Origin: Tolypeutes matacus
Taxonomy: Eukaryota > Chordata > Mammalia > Cingulata > Chlamyphoridae
DNA: 64,000 nucleotides
Assembly: GCA_026826555.1 (NCBI GenBank)
Contig: JAKSZT010037276.1
Span: 1,938,951-2,002,950 of the forward strand
Reading direction: 5' to 3'
Below are positions 33,401 to 45,872 of this stretch, in pieces. Made by a program: the position numbers and the translations under genes. The first letter of the stretch is position 1. Each line of letters begins with the position of its first letter. Under the pieces are notes generated by a model. The model had not been told where the DNA came from. It did no database searches and saw only the letters and a list, made by a program, of their open reading frames with translations.

Positions 33401-35620
33401 ATGGTTCACCAGTCCCTTCTAGTCAAACGTTGATCTTTTAAACTGCTACTTTACTGAACTCATTTATAAGCTCTAGAAATTTTCTTGTAGATTTCTCAGA
33501 GCTTTCTATGTGTAGGATCATGTCATCTGCAAATAGTGAATTTTTTACTTCTTCCTTTCCAATTTGGAAAAATGAAGGATATCTTTTTCTTGCCTGAGTG
33601 TTCAAGCAAGTGCTTCTAACACAATTTTTTTTAAAAAAACAGTGGTAAAGTGAGTATCCTTGTCTTGTTCTCAATATTAGAAGGAAACCTTTTAGGATTT
33701 CACCATTGAATATGATATTACCTGTGGGTTTTCATATATACCCTTTATCATGTTAAGAAAGTTTCCTTCTATTCCTATCTTTTGCAGTATTTTTTATCAG
33801 GAAAGGGTACTGTATTTTGTCTAATGCTTTTTCCACATCTATACAGATGATTGTGTGATTTTTTTCTTTCAGTGGGTTTATGTGGTGTATTACATTGATT
33901 TTCTTATGTTGAACTATCATTGCATATGAGGTATGAAACTCACTTGGTTATGGTGTGTAATTCATTTGATGTGTTGTTGAATATGATTAGCCAGTACTTT
34001 GGTTGAAGATTTTAGAGTCTAAGTTCATTAAAGAGATTAGACTATAGCTTTTCTTTTTTGTGACATCTTTGTTTGGCTTTGATAATAGGGTGATGTTGGC
34101 ATTAAGGAATGAATTAGGCAATGTTCTCTCCACTTCTATTTATTGGAAGACTTTAAGCAGGATTGGTGTTAGTTCTTTCTGAAATATTTCATATAACTCA
34201 CTTGTGAAGCTGTCTGGTCCTGGGCTCTTCTTAGTTGGGAGGTTTTTGGTGACCAGTTCTATCTCCTTACTTGTGATTGGTCTGTGGAGTTCATCAATTT
34301 CTTCTTTCATCAATGTAGGCTGCTTGTGTGTTTCTAAGAATTTGTCCATTTCCTCTAAATTATCCATCTTTTTGGCATATGACTTTTCAAAGTATCATCT
34401 TTTGATACTCTTTATTTATGTGGGGTCATTGGCAATATCCCTTTCATTTCTTATATTATGTATTTTCATCTTCTCTCTTTTTTTCTGTTAGTCTAGCTAA
34501 GAGTTTGTCAAAATTTGTAATCATCTCAAAGAACCAGATTTTGAGTTTATTTTTTCTATTTATTTATTTTCAATTTAATTTAACTCTGTTTTAATCTGTG
34601 TTATTTCCTACTTTCTACGTCCCTTGGAATTAGTTTGTTCTTTCTATAATTCCTTCATGTGTGCCGTTAGGCTTTTATTTTACCTCTTTCTTCTTTTATA
34701 ATATAGGTATTTATGGCTATGAGTTTCCCTCTCAGTACAGCTTTTGCTGCATCCCATAGTTTTTGATATGTTGTGTTGTCATTTTCATTTGTTTCAAGTT
34801 AGTTACTGATTTCTTTTGCAATTTACTCCTTGACTCAATTTTGTCCTCCATATATTTGTGCCTAATCTGGTTCTTTGCCACTTATTGATTTCCAGCTTCA
34901 TTCCATTGTGGTCAGAGAAATTACTTTGTATAATTTCAGTCTTTTGGAATTCATTGAGAGTTGTTCTGTGGCCTAGGATGTGCCCTATCTTGGGGAATGA
35001 TCCATGTGCACTCAAGAAGAATGTATATCCCATTGTATTTGAGTGTAATGTTCTGTATATGTCAATTAAGTCAAGATTCTCTAATGTGTTATTCCAATTC
35101 TTTGTTCATTTATTGATTCCTTGTTGGGATGTTCTGTCTAATGGTGGTAATGTATTAAAGTTTTGCAATATAATTGTAGAGTTATCTATTTCTTCACATA
35201 TATTTTTTAGGTTTTGCCTCATGTATTTTGAGTTACACTGGTTAGGTGCATAAATGTATGATTGTTCTTTCTTCTTGATAGATTGCCCCTTTTATTAATT
35301 TTAGTGTTCTTTGTCTCTTACAATAGTTTTGCTTTTAATGTCTATTTTTTTCAATGTTAATATAGCTATTCCCACCCTTTATTGGTTATTGTTTGCATGT
35401 AAAATTGTTTTCCAACCATTCACTTTCAGTCTTCTTGTGTTCCTGGTTCTATTTGGCTTTCTGATAGACAACATATACATAGGTCATATTTCCTTATCCA
35501 TTCTGCTAATCTGGGTCTCTTGACTGGTAAGTTCAATCCATTAACATTCAATGTTATTACTGTCCAAGTATTACTTATGGTAACCATATTCCCTTTAGGT
35601 TTATGTATGCCATATATTGC
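30480..35620 (-). pseudogene. L1 ORF2 remnant split by a nested insertion
   Basis: The N-terminal endonuclease start is clear: the open piece at 35,426-35,665 includes VITLNVNGLNLPVKR and LAEWIRKYD. The segment at 34,140-34,367 has [20 protein letters not shown] and KKSPGPDSFTSELYEIF. The RT catalytic motif is intact as [13 protein letters not shown] near 33,500-33,560. The insertion at 32,088-33,430 lies just downstream of it. The C-terminal part resumes at 31,795-32,082 (ITFLYTINEQSEEE-like region). Frameshifts and stops are frequent. Confidence 0.85.
32088..33430 (-). mobile_element. Nested L1 3' insertion with an inverted 5' part (twin priming)
   Basis: A poly(T) run at 32,088 marks an antisense 3' end. 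The reverse-oriented body then matches the antisense tail at 42,106-42,870 ('gcttagattac', 'ccacctcccacacc', 'gtaggagttgcagctcc', 'gaatagaagggac'). From about 33,072 the direction flips: 33,090-33,400 matches the sense-oriented 4,440-4,780 and the reverse of 42,950-43,160. Flanks 'acgttga' (before poly(T), about 32,080) and 'acgttga' (about 33,427) look like the target duplication. This is the pattern expected when two primers copy one L1 RNA. Confidence 0.75.
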
Positions 35621-35679
35621 TTTTATTTCTCTTTTTATGTTTTTAATTGTTCTTACCTCCTCCAACTCTTTCTCTCCTA

Positions 35680-36587
35680 ATTTTTCTTTTCAACCTGCTG
35701 AACTCCATTTAGTCTTTCTTGAAGGGCAGGTGTTGTTTTTATTTTTTATTTTTTTGGTATTCTCTCTTAATTTTTGTTAATCTGTAAATATTTTGAACTC
35801 TCCCTCATTTTTGAATGCCAGCTTTGCTGGATAGAGAATTCTTGGCTGCAAAGTTTTTTGTTTAGCACCTTAACTATGTCATACCACTGCCTTCTTCCCT
35901 CCATGGTTTCCTAAGTGATGAGAAATCAGCACTTAGACTTATTGGGCTGCCTTTGGATGTGATGTACCTCTTTCCTCTTGTTGCTTTCAGTATTCTCTCT
36001 GTCTTGAGCATTGGACAACTTGGGAAGTATACCTCTTGGTGTAGACCTGTTAGGATTTTTGCTCTTTATGTTGTGCTACACTTCCTGGACATGTAAGTCC
36101 ATTCCCTCAATAGGGTTAAGAAGTTGTCAGCCATTATTTCCTCCAACAAACTTTCTGTTTCCTTTCCCTTCTTTTCTCTCTCTGGGATGCTTATAATGCA
36201 TATGTTTGTGTATCTCGCATTGTCATTCAAATCCCTAAGTCCCTGCTGGATTTTTTTCTATCTTTTTATCTCTGTTCTACTATCTGTCTGATTTCAGATA
36301 TAGTATGTTCCACATCACTGATTCTTTCCTCTATCTGTTCAAATCTGCTGTTATGTGCTTCCAGTGTATTTTTTATTTCTTGGATTGTGCCATTCATCAC
36401 CATCATATCCGTTATGTTTTTATGTGTTTACATTTTCTTCAGTATGTCCCAGTGTCTTCTTAATATCCTTAATCTCTTCCTTCACTTCATGAAGTTGATT
36501 AATGTTATTTGTTTTGAAATCTCTGATTAATTGTTCCACATTCTGCATCTCCTCCTGGTTTTTAGCTTATTCATTTGACTGGGCCAT
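35680..36587 (-). pseudogene. L1 ORF1 remnant
   Basis: The start is placed at 36,587 because the minus strand reads MAQSNE there, at the same place as MDHSNE in the L1 at 56,732. Downstream are charged coiled-coil-like and RRM-like stretches in shifting frames ('ccttaatctcttccttcac' is the antisense of a KEEIKDIK-type stretch). No frame is longer than about 80 codons. Confidence 0.65.
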
Positions 36588-37554
36588 GTTTCCTGTTTCT
36601 TAGTATGGCTTGTAATTTTTTGTTGGTGCCTAGGCATCTATTTACCTTGATGGGGTTATCCAGTTGAATAGTTTCTTTCTCTACTCTGTGGTTTTATTTT
36701 GTTATTGCTTTTGTGTCTGTGGTAAGGTTTCACATTGACACTTAATTCCTCTTATTCTATTTCCTTGTTGTTGTCTATGTTCCTTTGAAAAACAAGTTAG
36801 AACCAGAGAAAAGGAAATAGATAAAAAGAGAAAAAGAATTATAGTAATAATAGTATAATAGTAAAATATAGAAGAGGAACCATACAAGACCTATAAAAAT
36901 GCATATTAAAAATTGTAAGATGTACAGAGGAGTAATAAAAAAGTGGAATAGAAACAATGAAATGAGAATCAGAATAGAGAAAAATATATAGATGGTATTA
37001 AAAGCCTGGAGTAATGAGAAGATAGGAAACAAAAAAAGAAAACAGAGAAAAATTTTAAAAGAAGGAAAACAGAGGAGAGAGAAAAATATAAACAAGAAAA
37101 ATTGAAGGTCAAACAAAAAGAGGTGGAAGGAAAGAATAGTAATATAAGATTGCAAATTAAGGAAAGAAAAGAAATAGCATAAGTAGGAAAAATCAGTTAA
37201 TAGAAAACAATGAATCAAAGGTTGGAGAAACACAACAAACAAGAAACAAGATAGCAGCTACTAATTTTTAAATAAAAGAAAGGAGAAAAGGTACAAAAAT
37301 AAAAAATAAACATGGAAAAACAGTCTTCCTTCTTAGATCCCTAAGGATCTTCTCTGGCTGCTAGTTTTCATGAATCAACAACCCTGAAGCCTGCCCTCTG
37401 CAGGTTTTAAACCAGGTTTTAGTTAGTAAAATAAGGAAAACAAAAAGATTATAAAAGAAAAAAAGAAATCACAGAAAAACTAATACAAACAGAATGTCTG
37501 TATGATCCTTGTCATAAAGTTTCAGCTCAATGCTTGGTAACCAGGTGGATCAAT

Positions 37555-37640
37555 TCTCTAAGATGAGCCAGGAGTCAAACCAGGGACCTTGTATGTGCAA
37601 GGAAGGAATTATTGCACTGAGCTAAAGTGTCACCTTAGGT
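37555..37640 (-). repeat. tRNA-like segment within an L1 5' UTR
   Basis: On the minus strand an A-box-like 'ttagctcagtgcaataattcc' is followed 30-40 bases later by a B-box-like 'ggtttgactcc'. It resembles a SINE head, but I see no poly(A) tail or target duplications. It may be an old SINE fragment or part of this 5' UTR type. Confidence 0.3.
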
Positions 37641-38469
37641 TAGTTAGCCTTTTAGAAGGCTGTCTGCCTCATTTCCCCCTAGGCAGAATAGATTTCTTCA
37701 CAGTTTGTGAGTCCTGCTGATTAGGCATCTGTCTCTCCCTGCATCTTCTCTAATCTAATTCCTTTCTTTACCTGGGCTGCTGGCCATGACAACCTCTATA
37801 AGGAGATCCCCCTCCCCTTTACCTGTCAAGTTGGGGTCACTTCCAGTATTCAAAGGTTGCTCAGATGGCCGAATTCACCACAAAGAATACACTCTCCACC
37901 CTCCCAGACCCTTCTGCTCCCAGGGAACCTGCTCCCACACTCTTTTTGGAGTAGACTAAATCTAGGCTATTTGCCCTGAAGGCAGGGTATACGTTCCATT
38001 TCCAGCCATAGGTGCAAGGAAGTCATGGTTTTCTTTTGGATTCTTTATCTTTCTAGTACCCTCCTTGATGACTCAGAGCACCTTCCCATTTTATATATAT
38101 CCAAAACAGCTGGCTTGAGGAAGACATCTGTTCTCCTCTTGGTTAGATGCAATTTGTCAGGAGTTTTACCCTCACTTAATAACTTGGGGTTGGGGGATGG
38201 GAACCCTTTCTGGTGGCTGGGAGGCTTAATATCTCACAGTTTGTTGTTTCAGTTTCTTCATCTCTCTGTCATTCACTCTCTTGGGAGTTGTGAAGCAGTG
38301 TCCTGTTCTGCTGTATCACAAAGCATGTCCCCAAGGTAGCCTTTGGCTCTTTCTCCATTGTTTTTGTGAGGGCTGAGCTTTATCTGCCTAAACCAATGGC
38401 CATTTTACCTCAATCTCTCATCCCCATTCTTTATGAGGTTCTTGTCACAAATTACACCATATATTTCAT

Positions 38470-38944
38470 GGGTTCAACATCATAGATTTTTTTCTAACCC
38501 AGCTCTTGAAGAGGACATGAAGGGTCAGCTGCAACACCAAAGGCCACACTCAGCACATAATCAGACATGAACTTTATTTATTCGATCTTACAGACAGGAG
38601 AAATTCTCTCTGGTGGCAATGATCCATATACTGAAGATAACACTCCACAAAAAGGGAGAAAAATGAGGGGAAATATATATGGTCACAGAACAAAGAAACT
38701 TCATAACAGAGTTTTTGCTAGTGTCAGATGAAGCACATAAATGGGGACTGGTGACCTTACTGAAGGAAGAATTGTACAGCCTCAAGAAAATTACAGCCTA
38801 TGCTACCATCTGTACATTGTTCTCCTGTGAGGAGGTTTGTTACAATTTAACTTGTGCCCTGGGGCATGCAGGTGGCTGAGAACTGTTGACTGATTGTCCC
38901 TTAGGGAGGGGAAGACAAGGCTGGGGACCTCCTGGATCCCCACA
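38470..38944 (-). mobile_element. Probable solo LTR of an ERV1-like element
   Basis: On the minus strand it begins TGTGGGGATCC at 38,944 and carries a polyadenylation signal 'aataaataaag' near 38,575-38,590, followed by a U5-like region. The right edge ('ccccaca') fits an LTR terminus; the left edge and the target duplication are not clear. No retroviral genes remain. The class is inferred from overall layout only. Confidence 0.5.
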
Positions 38945-38989
38945 TTTGTCATTATCATTCATGCATTGGCTTTGTAGATACTTTTGAAA

Positions 38990-39510
38990 GTAAAAAGTGG
39001 TGTTATAAACCAAAAATGCAAGATTTCACTTTGCCACATTGTCTAGTGTCCTTTTCATTTAAATTGAAGAACTCCCTTTATCCTTCCTTGTATTGCCAGT
39101 CTAATAAGACCCTCAGCTTTGGTCTTAATCTCTTCCTCATTTCTGAAAGTTAGTTTTGCTTGATATAGAATTTATAATTGGCATTTTTTCAGTACTTTAT
39201 ATGTCATTCACTGCCTTCTTGCTTCCATGGTTTCTGAACAGAAAGCTTCATTTAATCTTATTGAGGCAACCTCAATAAAATGCACATGACACATTTTTAC
39301 TATCTTTATCTGTTATATCTAAAATCTGGACTTTATTGTTGTTGGATTAAAATTATTCCTTTTGACACTTCACATGAACCATCACTTTCTGTTCATTGGC
39401 ATATTTGGTAATCTTGTTATACAGTGTATATTTATTTTCATATATTGCCTCTGGAATTTATTCACTGAGATTTCCATTCTTTGACTTGTATTATGAGTTC
39501 TCCTTGAATA
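38990..39510 (-). mobile_element. Antisense L1 ORF1-region fragment
   Basis: The + strand contains 'ttctgaaagttagttttgct', 'gccttcttgcttccatggtt' and 'tctgaacagaaagcttcatt'. These are the antisense landmarks of the ORF1 C-terminal to intergenic region that also occur at 25,600-25,740, 35,810-35,945 and 55,980-56,120. Fragment only. Confidence 0.6.
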
Positions 39511-39636
39511 CCAAGAGCTAACAAATAAAAGGAAAAATGAATCACAGTTCACAATCTTTTCAGATTATCCTCTTTAAGTGCTCTCCTTCATTATTTAGGC
39601 TGCCTAGTAATGCATCTCACAAATACTCAAAGGCCA

Positions 39637-40088
39637 TGTGATGGTTAGGCTAATGTGTCAACTCAGCCAAGTAGTTGTGTCCAGGTGTTTGTTCCAGCAA
39701 GCACTGGGCTAATTGTAATACAAGAGCATTTATGGACTTCAATCACCAGTGAGTTTACTGCATGGATGGCTGATTACATCTGCATCAATCAGGGAGATTA
39801 CATTATTAATGGGTGGTGCTTTTATCCAATCAGTTGAATGACTTAAAAGTGGAAGTGATTTCAACATTCAGAGAGAATTTCCCAGCTCGTCTTTGGACAG
39901 GCAACTTCTCCCAGAAACTCATCAATGACCTTTCATCGGGTTTTCATCGGAGCCACTGGTTTGCAGCCTGCCTGCAGAACCTGGACTTGTGCATCCCCAC
40001 GGTCGCGTGAGAGACTCTTTTAAAATTTCATATTATTGATAAATATCTCCTGCTGATTCTGTTTCCTGAGACAACCCTGACTAATACA
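39637..40088 (+). mobile_element. MLT2-like (ERVL) solo LTR with 5-bp target duplication
   Basis: It starts TGTGATGGTTAGGC and ends CTGACTAATACA, with the MLT2 order in between: 'atgtgtcaactc', 'ccaggtgtttg', 'ggctgattacatctgcatc', 'ttatccaatcagttgaatg', 'cagagagaatttccc', 'gcatccccacggtcgcgtga'. Exact 5-bp flanks 'ggcca' are at 39,632-39,636 and 40,089-40,093. No internal sequence remains. Confidence 0.9.
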
Positions 40089-40093
40089 GGCCA

Positions 40094-40660
40094 TAATGTA
40101 GCAGAGTCCACAGTCTTTTCTGTGCATGCATCTTGTCCTGGGCTTGCATCCTTGTATATCTTACAAACCATTTATTCCAAGAAACAGTCTCTCTTCCTGA
40201 TCTCTTTTGACACACTGCATATCCCAAATCAACATTCATTTTCCCAGACATCTGTTACTTTATTCCTCTTCCATAATGTTTTTTTGATGTTAAACCTGAA
40301 ATGAACTCTGATTCAGAACTTCAGGCTGCCACCAGAATGTCAGAGATATACATGCACCCAGTATGTGCACAATGGTTACTTTGATCTCCCCAGAACCAGG
40401 ATATGGGATCTGCATTAGAAACATGGGATAGCTCCTTAATGAGGTGGTGAGGGATGTGGGAAGTGTCTACAAATGCCTCATGAGTTTTAGCTACCCTTTT
40501 TAAATTGACTTTTTATAATTTGTCACTTGACCTGTTACTGCAAATCTGTAGCTGTTTTCTTGAACTCTGAGAAAGAAGGTTGTGACAGTTTTCTTTGTTC
40601 AAATCTCCTATCAAGAGACAACACAGGAATGTCTCACTATGCCACCTGGTGACATCATGC
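40094..40660. other. Unique sequence, no gene recognised
   Basis: Short open frames only. I recognised no repeat landmark or protein domain here. Confidence 0.45.
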
Positions 40661-42080
40661 TATTGTTCTTTATATAGACTATAATTTATTTGTGTAAAAT
40701 TCAACCTTTGGTGTACTGATACATTTGTTTGACAAAGTGTACAGTCATGCTACAACCACCACATTCAAGGTATATGTCACCAAAATAGCTTCTATGTATT
40801 CTATTGTAGTCAGTACTTCCTCCCTTCCCAAACACTAGCAAGACTTATTGTTTTTCCTTTACCAGAATTTCAAACAAATGCAATAATATAATATGTAGTC
40901 TTTGGAGTCTGTCTTTTCCCTTACTATAACTCACTTAAGAGTCATATGTGTTGTGTATATCTTTATTTCCTTCCTTTGTATTGTTTAGCAGAATTCTAGT
41001 ATCATGTTATATCACAGTTTCTTTGTCAATTTACTAGTTAAAGGATACCTGGGTAGTTTGGAGTTTTTGTTGATTAAAGATTAAAGATGCTAAAAATATT
41101 TCTATAGAGGTTTTCCCATGAATTTAGTGTCTAATATCCATAATGTAAATTCAGAGGGTTTGAATTGCTGGGTTATATGGCAAGTATTTTTTACTTTTTA
41201 AGGAAACATAGTTTTTTGAAAATGAGCTGTACTATCTTGCAGTCTCTCACCATCAATGTGTATGAGACTTCCAGTTGCTCAAGAACTGGATTTTTTTCTC
41301 CATTAATTGTATTGGTCATTTATTTTTTTTTTTAATTTCACCATTTTAATAGGCCTTTTGTGTTATCCACTTGTACTTTGCATTTACTTGAACTGAAGAC
41401 TAATGATGTTAAGCATCTTTTATATCTTTATTTTCTCTATCCTTATGTGTCTATTCAAGTGTATTGATGATTTTTTTTTTTAAATGAGGTACATTTTAAT
41501 TTGCAAATTTTTAATGCTTTTTTTGTGTATATGTATATTATTGGGTTTAAAATGAACAAATATGTAAATAGATGTATCAGTTTGGGAATTGTCCTCTTCC
41601 TGTCTTAGCAATGTCTTTTCAAGAGTAGAAAGTAGATTTTGATCCATATAAAATTTTCCATTTGTTCTTTTGTGGTCATGCTTTTGATGTTTTATATAAG
41701 AAATAATCAATAAACATATACTCACAAATTTTTTAACAGATTTATTATGACAAATTTAATACCATACAATTCATTCTTTTAAATTTTAGAATTTAGTGTT
41801 TATCATATTCAGAGTTATATACAACAATCACTATAGTCTATTTTAGAACATTTTTATCTTGATTAAGAAACAATATACCCTTTACTCTCATCCCTTCTTG
41901 TCTCATTTCCCTATAATCCTAAGGAACCACTAATTTGCTTTCTGTCTCTATAGATTTTCCAATTCTAGTCTATCGTATTAATTGAATCATAAAATATATT
42001 CTCCTTCTTGTTCATAGATAATGTTTTCATGGTTTTTCTAGGTTGAAGCATATATCAGTACTTCATACATTCTTTATTTT
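40661..42080 (-). mobile_element. Old antisense L1 (HAL1/L1M-like) sequence
   Basis: Diverged landmarks of an L1 3' region in reverse are visible: 'gtgtacagtcatgctacaac', 'ttcatgaatttagtgtc', and 'gatgttaagcatcttttat', followed by T-rich sequence. It is too decayed for ORF boundaries. Confidence 0.5.
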
Positions 42081-42105
42081 TCTTGTTTAATCTTTTTTGT
42101 TTTTA

Positions 42106-43480
42106 AAGAAGCTTCATATTGCATAAATCTTACCTCAAAAATATAGGGGAGTCCCATATACCCCAACCTCTCACTCCCCCACACTTTCCTACATCAACAT
42201 ATTTTATTAGTCTGGTACTTTTATTACAATTGATGAAAATATGTTGAAGCATTTCTACAAACCATGGAATATGTTTTACATTATAGTTCTCACTTTGTCC
42301 CACACAATTTTATAGGTTTTGGCAAAATGTATAATGACCTGTATCCATCATTTCAATTACATGCAGGATAGATCCAGTGTTCCAAAAATGCCCCCATGTT
42401 ACATTATTCATCCCTCTCTCTCTGATTTTAAGCTCTGGTGGCCACTGCCTTTATGTCAATGATATAAGTTCTTCTATTGCTAATATAATAAGTTTACTTT
42501 AGTCTATAGTTGTATTACCCCTTCATGTTTGTTCAAACCTCAATCTTGAGAATTTGGGAGTGGTGATGCCCACTCTGTTTCTGATTGAAAAGGGGCTTAA
42601 ATTCCAGGGAGCAGATGAATAGAACTGTCTCACTTGCAGTTGTAGGTACTGATCTTTTGGTTGGGTGTTTTCCATCATCATCCTATTGTTAGTTGTCCTG
42701 AGTGAGTAAGATTAACTGGAGTGTAGGTGTTGCAACTCTTTTGAGAATCATGGCTCAACCAGCATATAAAAAGGCAGAATATTTAAATCTCTGGGACATA
42801 TATTTAAGTACAGTGTTAATTATAGATTCAAATAAAAGGGACAGAAGAGCCATGTATAGGGAATTTATAAATTAGTCAGTCTGTTATACTGGGGAGCATT
42901 TATACCAAAGTAAGTTCCATTGACAAGATGCTGAATTCCTGAGATTGCTGGCTTTGCCTATAGTGTCTATATGTCTCTATAGCCCTCAGCCCTGCTGGTT
43001 GAGGTATTGTTTCCTATGGCAGTCAATGAAAACCTGCTGAGATGTGCATAAGGGTAACCTCTGGAATAAAGTTCTGACTTACTTTGAAATCTCTTTGCCG
43101 TAAAAACTCATTTGTATTTAATATTTATCCCTTTTGGTCAAAGTCTTTTTCCATATACATCATTAGTCAGTGCTTGGTAATAATCCTTTGGTGCCAGGGA
43201 GGCTCATCCCTGGGAGTCATGTCTCATGATGGGGGTTGGGGAGAGGTAATGTGTTTATTTGCTGAGTTTGGCTTAGAGAGAGGGGACATTTAAGCAACAA
43301 GGAAGCTTTTGGGAGGTAAGTCTTAGGCAGTACATAATACTAGGCAAAGTTTCAATTTTATAAGAAAGGTTCATAAATACAACAATCAATATTAAGGGCC
43401 TGGTGTAATGGTCTGTCCTCCTTTGCTATTTATTGCCTATGTATATGGAGTTCATTCATTCTTATGGGCTCAATAACAAT
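42106..43480 (-). mobile_element. Antisense L1 3' UTR (long type)
   Basis: It begins 'aagcttcatattgcataaat', the tail also seen at 8,430 and 32,268, and runs through 'tccctctctct', 'agctctggtggccactgcc', 'tttccatcatcatcc' and the 'tttggtgccagggaggctca' block. It is an uninterrupted version of the sequence that is rearranged at 32,088-33,430, so it serves as the reference for that inversion. Confidence 0.7.
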
Positions 43481-43499
43481 TCTTTGTGTAGCTATACTA

Positions 43500-44640
43500 A
43501 AGTATTTTTATTAATTTTTTGAGGAAAAATGATAGGTTTACAGAAATATCATGGCTAAAATATATAAAACACAGAATTTCAATAAACCATCCTATTATTA
43601 ACACCTAGTGTTAGACAGGTACATATGTTAAAATTCATGAAAGAACATTTTTATAATTGTACTATTAACTGTAGGTAAACATTGTTATTCACAATAGGGT
43701 TCATTGTGTTGTACAATCTTAAGTATTTTCTTTTAAGTTTTAGTCTCAAAACATATATATGACCAAAATTTCTTCTTTTACCATTATCATGTATATAATT
43801 CAGTGCTGTTAGTAATATTCACAATTTTGTGTTACCCTCACCATCATCTATTACCAAACATTACAATCAAACTCAATAAAAATTCTGTACAATTTAAGCA
43901 CTATTTCTCCATTTCCTATCCCACCCCAGCTCCTGGTAAACTATAATCTAGATTCTGACTTTATGAGCTTCGTTTGTTCTAATTATTTCATATCAGTGAC
44001 ATCACACATTTGTCCTGTTGTGTCTGGCTTATTTCACTGAACATAGTGTCTTCAAGGATCATCCTTGCTGTTACATCGGAGCTTCATTCTTTTTTAATGC
44101 TGAATAATACTCTATTTATGAATATACCACATTTGTTTATCCATTCATGGGTTAATGGACACTTAAATTGCTTCCATCTTTTTGGCAAATATGAACATTG
44201 GTGTGTACATATCTTCTTAGGTTCATGCTTTGAGTTTGTTTTATACCACAAATGGACATTTGTTTTATCTCCAACTTTTGGCTATTATGAGTAATGTTTA
44301 TATAAACAATTGTAGTCTAGCTTTTGGGGGGAGGTCTCTACTTTTATTTCTTTTGTGCATATTATTAAGACTAATTTCTGGATCATATTATTTTATATTT
44401 AATCAGTAGAGGAACAACCAGTCTGTTTTCCAATTCGTGCAGTCATTTTACACTCCCAGCAGCAGTTTATAAGTGTTCTGATTTCTCCACATCCTAAACC
44501 TCTCTTGCATATTATCTGTCTTTCAATTTAGCCATCCTAGTGGATGAAGGGCAATATTGCATTACAGGTTTTAAATTTTTTTAATGGAGAAGTTACAGGT
44601 TTACAGAAAAATCATTTTAAAAATACAGTATTCCCATATA
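43500..44640 (-). mobile_element. Antisense L1 3' block
   Basis: Antisense L1 3' landmarks recur: 'tttgaggaaaaatgataggt', then 'catcacacatttgtcctgtt', 'ttcaaggatcatccttg', 'ttgtttatccattcatggg', and 'tttctccacatcctaaacc'. A second tail begins near 44,575 ('gagaagttacaggtttacag') and is cut by the LTR that follows. Confidence 0.65.
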
Positions 44641-45872
44641 CTGCCTGTTCAAGTTTGCAAAAAGCTGCCAGTGCAATATACCAGAAATATGTTGGTTTTT
44701 ACAAAGGGATTTTATTTGGGGTAAATGATTACAGTTCCAAGGACTAGAAATGTCCTAAGCAATGAACCATCAGAGATGCTTTTGATAACTAGAAAATGTA
44801 TTTACTAACATTTCTTCATTTCTTCTGGATCTTCTAATACCCTTTAAAAATTAATTGAGCTGGTTTTCTATTAATCTAGTTTGTTCTTAGTTCACTGAAT
44901 GATATTAAACAGACCTACTCATTTCTGTTTACAGGATTAAGATAGCATTTCAAAACAAAACAAGGCAGAATGATGTCAAAAATACCTTATGTCCCAGTAA
45001 ATCTGTAAATTTCCTCAGAGACAAAGAACATTATATGTTTAAACAGTTGTCTGAGAAAGGACGCATGAAGTCCTTGCACATAGGCATACCCACAACAATA
45101 CATAAATTATGGTTAATTAGCTCCCTAAACAGAGATAAAGCAAGTTTGATGTGCTTGGGACAATGCAGTAATGAGAAACTGTACATACCTTCCTCAACAC
45201 TTAGCCCCTTTTCATTTGCCTCTAAAAACCCTAACTCCCACTCTCACTTTGGACTGGTTTTGGGAAGGTTCCCAAGTTCCTTGCTTGTGCACTCAAAATA
45301 AATCACCTCACTGAGAGATGTGTTTCTCCTTTGTGGCACCAGTTTGGGCAGGTCCTTCTCTTGGAGATAGCCATGCTTATGGTAACTGTTTCTCATGAAC
45401 AATTGTCTGCTGACAGATACTGGAATCCTGCCATGGGGCAAGGCAAGAGAGCAGGTCTGCCTTCTCACTCTAATTTCTCTTCAAGCTCAGCTGTTGGTTA
45501 TCAAACATCTCTTTCTGGGTCTCACGTTGTTGGGCCTCTTGGGACTTCTCTGTCTTTCTGCAGCTGGATTCAGACCTGGAGTTCTGTCTCTCTCACATGT
45601 CAGGTCAACATGTCAGAGTTCCTTTTCTCTGTCTCTCTTTTCTCTCTATTTTTCTCAGCTTATATAAGACCCATCAAGAGGGCAGAGACCGAACCTGGGT
45701 CATGGCTCATTGACAGAGTCCAATCAAAATCCCTAAAGTGATCTAATTGAAATTGACCTAATAAAACAGTCCCTTAATTGAATCTAGAGCAATCAACGGG
45801 CCCCACACTCACAGAAATGGATTTGTTCAAGAATATAATCTTTTCTGGATTCACCTAATTCAAGCCATCACA
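44641..45872 (-). mobile_element. MaLR-like LTR, interrupted by another LTR
   Basis: In minus orientation it starts TGTGATGGCTTG at 45,872 and ends near 44,643 with 'ttgcaaacttgaaca'. Blocks such as 'ttaagggactgttttattag' and 'gattttgattgg' parallel the sense LTR at 51,407-52,002. The stretch of about 590 bp at 44,755-45,340 is foreign to it and listed separately. I could not define a clean target duplication. Confidence 0.6.
44755..45340 (+). mobile_element. Probable ERV1-type solo LTR nested in a MaLR-like LTR
   Basis: The insert ends with 'ctcaaaataaatcacctc' (AATAAA near 45,297), then 'gtgtttctcctttgtggcac', a layout usual for gammaretrovirus-like R-U5 regions. A weak TATA-like 'cctctaaaaaccc' lies about 70 bp upstream. 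Edges are approximate and no genes remain. Confidence 0.4.

Larger units (their letters stand above)
30430..38415 (-). mobile_element. Near full-length L1 carrying a nested insertion
   Basis: Read from 38,415 leftwards: a 5' UTR starting in 'ttgaggtaaaatggcc', an A-rich purine stretch on the + strand (36,780-37,320), ORF1 from 36,587, ORF2 from about 35,600, and the ORF2 C-terminal region to about 30,450. A separate element (32,088-33,430) interrupts ORF2. Stops break both ORFs. The 5' UTR is unlike those of the neighbouring L1s. Confidence 0.85.

Noticed and set aside
36775..37242. 155-codon Phe/Leu-rich minus-strand ORF that looks like a membrane protein
   Set aside because: It lies in the purine-rich (on the + strand) L1 5' UTR; the composition alone gives Phe/Leu/Ile codons. 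No start context or domain supports it.
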